This document shows, in pieces, positions 57,026 to 64,000 of a DNA stretch of 64,000 nt. The notes under the pieces were generated by a model. It was given only the letters and a program-made list of their open reading frames with translations. It did no database searches and was not told the DNA's origin. This stretch comes from Cyclospora cayetanensis (Eukaryota > Apicomplexa > Conoidasida > Eucoccidiorida > Eimeriidae): positions 1-64,000 of the forward strand of contig NW_020312124.1 of the NCBI RefSeq assembly GCF_002999335.1, given 5' to 3'. Positions within the stretch are counted from its first letter, which is position 1, and every line of letters begins with the position of its first letter. The position numbers and the translations under genes are program-made.

Positions 57026-60000
57026 CTACATGTTGCTGTAGTTGGGGCCTCCTCCTCCTTCCGGTACTGTCCACTCAATAAAGTCTTTGGGGCATTTAAT
57101 GGCGCAGCATTTGCAGTGGATGCAATTTTGCTTATTGATTTGCAGAAAGGCCTTTCCGGAGGGGTCCTCGAGGTACTCATAAACCCTAGAAGCACTCAGT
57201 GCAGAGACAGCTGGAGAAGGCGCTGGTGGTAGACAGGACGCACGGCGTCGTTCGCAAAATCACTGGTCTACACGTCCGTGTGAGGAATTTGCACGGAGTA
57301 GGCGCAAGGGCCTTGACAAAGCAGGGGTTGAAGCAAAAGAGCCAGAGAGTGCGCGCAAGACGGACACTAGGCAGCAGAGGCTGTCGAGAGCGTGTGGGAG
57401 GAAGCGAAAATTCGAGGGCAACAGGATACTTTGGTGGCAGAGGCAAGAGGGAAGCACAACACAGATCCAGAAGTACATACAGATATTGCGCACTTGCGCG
57501 AAAGAGAAAGAGAGAACGCAGCACATGGTCTAAAAATGAATAATTCCCCATCACAGGTCGTTTGTTTCGATATATATACACATGTATGTACGTATAATTA
57601 TGTGCAGATCCATATGAACGCCTACGGTATCTTATCTGTAGGAGATACACAAGCATGTGTACATGGGTGTGGGTATATTTTTAAGAGGAAACATCCACAC
57701 GCACATAAATACACACACATAGTACACATCTCATCACATGTGAGGGCTGTTACCCTGCCGGACAGAAGCGGCTCTCTGGAGCAGCAAATTCTTTGAGAGA
57801 GATTTCCACTGGAACATCTTGCAACCCATCTCGCACCTGAATCAAAAACAAACGATTATTTTTAAATTGGCAGTTTGTTTGCGAGACCATGGGGCTTTAC
57901 GGGCTGCTTCTGCCCTTGTACAATTCAAAACCATGCCTGTCCGGACGAAGCACCGTGTATATGACATCGATTTGGAAAGTCTGCAATGCCTGCGAACAGC
58001 CCCTTCGTCACGCGAGAGACTGGAAAGGGCAAGCTGCGTGCAATACGGACGGCGCTAGCTTCGATGCATGCAGGGAGATGGACAGGAGGGAAAGCATTTA
58101 AATGCTAGAAAGCGGCCTGTTTGGGCGGGCATGAAGACTGTGGGCATATTAATGAGGAGGGAGTCGGGGAGATTCGAGGCACATGAAAGGCACTTCTAAA
58201 AGCCCCCAAGAGGCGTTTCCTTGCGCACTTTGAGATGGCAAGGCTGATCTTCTCGGTGCCAGACACCGCTCCTGGCCAGGCTCTCAGTTAGGGGAAAGCT
58301 GTACGCAGACACACCGAGCCGCAACAAGTTCAGAATACGCAAACGCATTAAGGAATGTGCAGGAAACTAAGTGCAGGAAACTAAGCGCTCTCGGGTAGGC
58401 GTTCAGAACAAGGGGCCGCGTGGCTGTAGGCCGAGAGGTACAGCAGCGCAGAGGCCACCGTTAGAATTGGGGGGAAAGTAGTGAAAAAAGAGGTCAAGAT
58501 AGGGGCTTTTGCAATTGGCGGCATGATGGAATGCAAGAAAATCCAGTGCCGCGAACCATAGAGAGCCCAACAAGTTCAGAGATCGGCACCAAAAGGCATG
58601 AAGGAAGAGGCCGGCCGAAGAGCTGCGTTAATACAGCGATTCAGCATGCATTGCGACGATAGAGTTGTACAACAACAATGGGAGGCGTGTAAGGGAACTG
58701 TGGATATAGTTTGGCTAAAACGTGCCTAAGAATCCCGTCCGGAGGACTGTATTCAATAGGATGATGCTTCACGGCTTTCTCCGTCATCTCGCTGTCTCGC
58801 TTCTTCCATTTGAGCGTATACGGCTCGCAACCCTTCGTTAAGACCAAATGCACAAAGCTTCCCAACAACCCTCCTACTAGGCCCCACTGAAAGCATGGCT
58901 TGGCATTCCTCACCTACACTCATACACATGCACACATATACACATATACACATATACACATGCACACATATACACATATACACATGCACACATATACACA
59001 TACACACATACACACATATACACATATACACATGCACACATACACACATATACACATACACACATATACACATACACACATATACACATATACACATACA
59101 CACATATACACATATACACATACCTATACTGCTCTCTAGCGTCAAGCGTGTATAGCCTGATGAAGGAGATACAGCGCCTGTCACGCAACGTCTGCTACTA
59201 CAGGGGTAATCCTTCGGATTACAGCTCACGCTGTGAAGTTCCTGCCACAGCTTGGACTGCCGTACAGCGGTTTCATAGCCGACAGGCACGCGCGGCTGCG
59301 CTGTCTTGGGGGCTGGTGCCTCCGATCGTAGAAATTCGGCTGCTTCTTGCGCTGCAATAATCCCGGACCGCATGGCCAGATGCACGCCCTTGACTGCAGG
59401 GACGTTCAGGAAGCCTGCACTGTCGCCTAGCAGCATGCCTGCATGCAGTCGAAAAACGCCCTCAAGAGCCTGGTAAGCTGCATAAGCCGCAGACGACGCC
59501 AGGGCTTAGTTTGTTTTTGCACGGAGATGCAGCTGTGTGGAACGTCCACAAAGGCAGGAGGGGGAAGGGTCTTATGAGAATCTGTTTTTACGCATCTTTT
59601 TGCTTATGGTTTTGCATGCACCTCCCGGAAACGCAAGCTTGGGTATGGCCTGCCATCCGCCTTCTGACACGCACTTCGCGCCGTACGAAATACAGCGCGC
59701 TCCGACAAGTAGCGAGGCCAGGATGGGGTGGCTCTTGAAACGCTGGAATTCCAAATAGGGGCTGCAGGCATCAAGCGGGAAAAAAACCCAAGCGAAAAGT
59801 GTGAGACTGTAGGATCGGCGGGGGCTAAGCGGCAGCACAGAGCGCAGCCAAGGACATGGTGCAGGAAAAGGCAGAAAAGACTGGGCGAAAGGGAGAGAGA
59901 AGATGATGAATGACAATGATGATGAATGATAATAATGATGAATGATAATAATGATGAATGACAATGATGATGAATGACAATGATGATGAATGACAATGAT

Positions 60001-60820
60001 GATTAATGATAATAATGATTAATGATAATGAATGATAATGAAGATGAATGATAATAAATGATGAATGATAATGAATGATAATGATGATGAATGACAATGA
60101 TGATGAATGATAATGATAATAAATGATAATAATGATGAATGATAATGATGAAGCAGAAGGGGAAAAATAAGAAATAGAAGGAAAATCGTAATAAAAGAAG
60201 GAGGAGAAGGCCAACTGTAGGAACGAGCTGTGAGGAGGCACGGGGGTCTTTTCGGACGCCATGGCTGCAGAAACTGCAAGTGCCAGGCCGTCTTAGGAAG
60301 CGCGTAAAGGAGCACACGTGTGCGAAGTCAGTTGCACTTGAGGTAGGGGTCTTTATAATCTAGGCTAATAACGAGGCCTATAGAGAGGCAGCCTCCTTGG
60401 GTTTCGTATGCAAAGCCGCCTCCAAACGCTCGGGAGTACAAGGGCCAGCCTAGTGTATGCAGAACTCTTCCTGGGAACCGAGCAGAGGGGGGCAGCATCC
60501 ACACCTCTTTCAGCCCTACGGAACGGCAACAGAGCAGCACGCTGCAGCATCGAAAGCGTCAAGTCATCAACTGACTGCAGGCCTTACAGAAGTTTTCACG
60601 CAGAAGAAAACTGCCCTCCCCCGCCACCCTGAGCGCGCCAAGGCCCCTTCCTGCAGCGGCAGAAAGACAGCTAGGCACGCGGCAGTCGGGAGAGATACCA
60701 GAGACGCGACAGGGAGAGCGAAAAAGCAGAGCTATCCTCTGAGGCTGTGTCACGATGCACCGAAGCCTCCAAAAGACACAGATAGATACACAGCGGACGA
60801 GGGTAGAAAGCCGCATAGGG

Positions 60821-60864
<44 letters not shown>

Positions 60865-62033
60865 ATGTATGTGTAGCAAGGGCGAGAAACTGAGGCGAGA
60901 AGATGGGGGTTTGCCTGAAAGGTATGCCTTGTACAAAAGCTCATAGACTTACCAAGGCCGTATTTTGTCGGGCACAAAGTTTCTTGCCTGAGGTCGAAAG
61001 CGGAGACGACCTGCTCTGCTAGAGAGCCTTTAACGCCCTCCGCGATAAGGAGACAATTAGACTGCACATCCACACCGGGGGTGAAGGAGGCGAGGGGTTT
61101 GCCATGGGGTCCGAGGCCGCAGTCGGCTGTCCGTACACCGGAAACATACCAGCCCTCCCTGCGTATAGCTGCTGGTGCGACTGCAGAAAGGGGTACTAGA
61201 GCCTCCCCTTTTTGCCTTTGCAGCAACAGTTCTGCTGCGGCATAGCCTGGAAAGACGTCGACTCCCAACGCCTCCGCGTAGGCGCCTAGCCACCGACAGA
61301 GAGCGCCTAGAGAGATGATGAAATTTCCTTCGTTGCGGAGCACCGAAGGCATCATGCGACGGGGCAAAGACACCGAGTGCTTGGCATCCAGCAAGAACAC
61401 AAGGCGATCTTGCGTCACAGGAGTCATCTGGGGAAAGGCACCTGCGTTGGCAGTGAGAGGTTCTTCGAAGAGAAACTTTTGTTGGCCCTCTTGCACCGCG
61501 CCAAGAAGACTTGCCGAGGCACTTGCGTGAGGCTCGACAGACACGCCTTCCAGCGGATCCCCCCGTCTCCCCTCAGAGGGAGCCTCCCCCCGAAGCAAAA
61601 TCCTCCACCCTGGCAGTAGCTCGTCTAAGGCCGATGGCTTTAAAACGCTTCCCGAGACTATGTGGCCTCCCAACGCGGCTGCCTTTTCGATCAGGCAAAC
61701 TGAAATGCTGGTGCGCTGCGCGGCTGCAATTTGCTTGAGCCGAATCGCAGCAGCCAGACCTGCTGGGCCCCCGCCTACAATGACAGCGTCATACAGAAGG
61801 CGTTCTCTCCTAGAAGAAGTCGTCGAGGCGCTCGCTTCCCGAGTTTGCAGCCGCGGTGCACTGCAGAACGCGAAGTTCAAAGAAGAATAGGGCCGGACGA
61901 AAGGTTCTACAGTCGGCAGGAGGTCACAGGGAGAGCCTCCAGGAAGGCGCCAGACGAAAGGCTTCTCCCTCGGGGAGAGGCAAGCTGCTGCCCATCGCCG
62001 GAATACCAAAAAAGGCGGCATGAACGAACGCAT
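57026..62033 (-). CDS. ETFDH: electron transfer flavoprotein-ubiquinone oxidoreductase (ETF-QO), 8 exons
   Basis: Mitochondrial inner-membrane flavoprotein that passes electrons from ETF to ubiquinone. Exons: 62033-60953, 60515-60338, 59761-59622, 59438-59230, 58913-58722, 58282-58229, 57836-57754, 57185-57026; every phase fits, 698 residues. The N-terminus is Arg/Ser-rich and could be a transit peptide. FAD binding: YDAVIVGGGPAGLAAAIRL. Further family blocks are YGLGLKEVWML (across intron 1), FPGRVLHTLGWPL, GGGFAYE, SIGLVISLDYKDPYL, EGGWQAIPKLAFPGG and GDSAGFLNVPAVKGVHLAM. WHREDQPCHLK follows near the end. The 4Fe-4S ligands are FCPAG and CIHCKCCAIKCP, then the near-invariant end PEGGGGPNYSNM. 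It is longer than the human enzyme through an N-terminal extension and a loop of about 40 residues near residue 170. Intron 5's donor (GTTTTA) is unusual. Confidence 0.92.
58917..59132. repeat. ACACATATACACAT microsatellite in ETF-QO intron 4
   Basis: About 215 bases of six- and twelve-base units (ACATAT, ACACAC) directly upstream of exon 5. Confidence 0.9.
59895..60150. repeat. ATGATGAATGATAATAATG repeat in ETF-QO intron 2
   Basis: Units of about 10-16 bases (GATGAATGATAATAAT, GATGAATGACAAT) tandemly repeated. Stops in all plus frames; the minus strand gives His/Ser/Ile artefacts. Confidence 0.9.
60823..60875. repeat. (TA)n microsatellite in ETF-QO intron 1
   Basis: About 30 bases of pure TA followed by TATGTATG units. 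Confidence 0.9.
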
Positions 62034-62734
62034 GTCTGCTTCTTTTCCGACTTCGTCAAGGGCCTCCGCAAGGGGGTACGATATCGTCGGGGAAGAAGAT
62101 TCGAACGAAAAAATGGGTATTCCATATTATGTAGCTAGGACGTAGCGGAGTCGCGCCTGCATCTATCTATATATGTATATCTAGGCACATACAATATACA
62201 GCCGCAGTGCACCGTGCACTACTTCGGGGAAAGCGGCGGACGCACGCCTCCGCGCCACTCGAAACCAACTGCAATACGTCTGCACACACTCCGTGAAGCC
62301 CCTTCTCCGTGTCTCAATATGCGTTTCCTGCAAGAATTTACGGTGGTCGTAAGGCAACAAACTCTCCCCCTCCCCGAAAAGCAGTCTCCTCTCCCCTGAG
62401 CACCTGCGACTTTGCGCAGCGCGTGTTGCAGCAGCGCCGGGAAGACTTTGATGCCTCTGAGGCGCGTAGGGCCCCCAGCCGGAGATCTGTAGGCTTGCTG
62501 CGCCCTTTTTGCATGCTAAAGGGTATCTGCATGCGTTTTCTTCATGGAAGGATATTCTTTAGATCCCGATTTCCTCCCCAAAAGGCCCCCCACCCCCAGC
62601 AGCCGCCTAAGAAAACGCTGCCCCACCCCCTACGCATCCCTCTTCCCTCCCCCCGACCCAGAGGCCGTCCTTCCGGAGGAAAATAAAATTCCCCTGCCTT
62701 CTCCCCACCCACCTCTCCCTCCCTCTTTCGGAGA
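62034..62734. promoter_or_regulatory. divergent promoter interval, ETF-QO (-) and GrpE (+)
   Basis: 701 bases separate the two outward-pointing start codons. The half near GrpE is C/T-rich on the plus strand (62.57-62.73 kb) with long CCC runs. GCATGC occurs twice near 62.51-62.54 kb. No TATA box assigned. Confidence 0.5.
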
Positions 62735-64000
62735 ATGAGCCTCGCGAGAATCGCTGCTCGAGGAGGGTTCAACGTGACGCCTCGCGGAGGCAGCAGCAGC
62801 AGGTTACTTGGCACTTTTTCCGTGACTCCCACAGCCACTCGCCGCACAACCCTTAACAAGGAACGCTTCCCCTTTTCCCCCTCGACTCGCTGTTCCTTCC
62901 TTCGACCGCTAGCGAGGGGCCCCCCCCCCGCCGCTGGGGTGGCTGCTGTCGTCGCCACTGCCGCCCCCCCCTTTCCTGGTGTCTCCCGCTTTTTCTCTGT
63001 CAACAGCAGCACCAGCAACAACTGCGATGCCTCAGAAAGCAGCGGCAGGACGCCTGCCGCAGCGACGGCAGCAGGGGAAGGCGCAGAGGAAGCAAACGAC
63101 GTCGACGGTGAAGGCGCATCTCCAAGAAAAAACGATACTACCACTCCCGATGCCCCCCCTCCAGAAGCCCTCGACGCGGAGCAAGTAAGCACATGGACTG
63201 TAGCGCATGCAGACGAAGCGCGCCATGCGTGCGCGCGAACTTTTCTGCCTGCGTGCATCTGGCGAGGGGGGCCTACCCCTGCACCAGGCACACTTTCATC
63301 ATTCGAAGCTTTCCAGAAATGCGCCAGACAGAGATCCGGCGAGGCGCCGATCCAAGGGAAGGCCTCTTTTGGAGTCTCTTCCGCCGCCGTTCTCGCTTGC
63401 GGGTTGAAAAAACGCCTTTGGGCCCGAGAGACTTTTGCGTGAATTTGCGCGCAGCTCAGACTGCAGTTAGGAACCTCTCGGGAGGCACTGGCGGCTGCAA
63501 ATACTAAAATTCGGGAGTTGCAAGACAAGTTGCTTCGCTCTCTCGCCGATCAAGAGAACGCGAGAGTGCGACTTTCAAAGGAGGTGGGAGAGCTCAAAAG
63601 CCTACGCCTTGTACACGGCTTCCGTTTGAAGGGGAAGGGGAGTTTTGCTGCGGTGAAAAGGGTTTGAAGGCATGGCCTCTCACACAGAGAAAGAGGAGAA
63701 GAAAAGAACAGACAGAGAGACATACAGAGAGAGAGAGGCAGAAAGAGAAGGAGAGACAGAAAGAGAAAAAGAGACAGACAGACAGGAACACACAGGCACG
63801 CCGTTTGCCAAATGAAATGAACATTTGTCGAAAGGCTCGACTGTGTTCGCTCTGTGTGGGCAGGTTGCTTCGGCTCGGGATTATGCAATGTCGGCTTTCG
63901 CAAAGGCGTTGCTAGACGTTGGTGACTCCCTCGCGAACGCGAAGGGGCAGTTGCAGCAGCAGTTGCAGAAGCAGCAGCAGCAGTGCCAACCGGAGGACGC
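62735..64000 (+). CDS. MGE1: mitochondrial GrpE nucleotide exchange factor (Mge1), 5' part
   Basis: Exons 62735-63184, 63455-63583 and 63864 to the window end; phases fit, and the gene continues beyond 64000. Exon 1 encodes an Arg/Ser/Thr-rich N-terminus (MSLARIAARGGFNVTPRG) typical of a mitochondrial transit peptide, then a low-complexity acidic linker. Exon 2 starts the GrpE long helix: NTKIRELQDKLLRSLADQEN followed by ARVRLSKE, matching 'L...L.DKLLR..AEFENYRKR..KE'. Exon 3 gives ASARDYAMSAFAKALLDVGD ('a..yA...f...LL.v.DnL'), then a Gln run. Known role: exchange of ADP on mitochondrial Hsp70 during protein import and folding. The beta-sheet domain that contacts Hsp70 lies outside the window. 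Confidence 0.85.
63690..63795. repeat. AGAGAGACA-type repeat in GrpE intron 2
   Basis: Purine-rich AGAGA/GACAGA units between exons 2 and 3; minus frames give Leu/Ser/Phe artefacts. Confidence 0.85.

Noticed and set aside
58895..59188. His/Thr/Tyr- or Val/Cys-rich open frames over CA/TA microsatellite
   Set aside because: Pure simple-repeat translation inside ETF-QO intron 4.
59825..60317. Ser/Ile/His-rich minus-strand frames
   Set aside because: Translation of the ATGATGAATGATAAT repeat in ETF-QO intron 2, no homology.

Overview
This window looks like nuclear DNA of a coccidian apicomplexan, most likely an Eimeria species. The genes are eukaryotic and intron-rich. CAG/GCA/AGC runs (read as Gln, Ala and Ser) riddle exons and introns, and TA, CA and longer microsatellites sit in almost every intron. 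The gene set includes a flagellar dynein-docking protein, the meiotic SPO11, a starch-type carbohydrate-binding domain and mitochondrial ETF-QO and GrpE. No rRNA, tRNA or CRISPR array was recognised. Species level is an inference. All gene models below come from reading splice signals, phase and family motifs by eye, not from transcripts or database searches.

Layout. 0-16 kb: a Pol III subunit RPC5 homologue (+, 10 exons, 1751-6235) converges on a single-exon NAA60-type acetyltransferase (-, 7602-9755). A CAG-poor desert follows, holding a decayed Ty3/gypsy-like pol region (+, 11.8-14.6 kb). 16.9-27 kb: a 12-exon SEC12/PREB homologue with a C-terminal HDEL (-) diverges from an ODA docking-complex coiled-coil gene (+). 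SPO11 (+) follows. 27.7-39 kb: a CBM20 plus coiled-coil gene (-), a gene desert (32.2-35.8 kb), and a CCDC97/DUF2052 homologue (-). 40.7-50 kb: a hypothetical ORF (+), the exosome subunit RRP45/EXOSC9 (+, 6 exons), and a convergent gene (-) with a ubiquitin/UBX-like N-terminus and a membrane segment that I do not recognise further. 52-57 kb: a small secreted EGF-like gene (-), an ankyrin fragment broken by a stop (-), and a decayed Ty1/copia-like RNase H region (+). 57-64 kb: a complete eight-exon ETF-QO (-) shares a 0.7 kb divergent promoter interval with a mitochondrial GrpE gene (+) that runs off the window.

Functional threads. The genes are mostly housekeeping: Pol III transcription, RNA processing (exosome, CCDC97), COPII initiation, N-terminal acetylation and mitochondrial electron transfer and import. 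Two adjacent genes (dynein docking, SPO11) belong to sexual stages. One gene probably acts on amylopectin. The least explained loci are the CBM20/coiled-coil protein, the UBX-like membrane protein and the two retroelement remnants.
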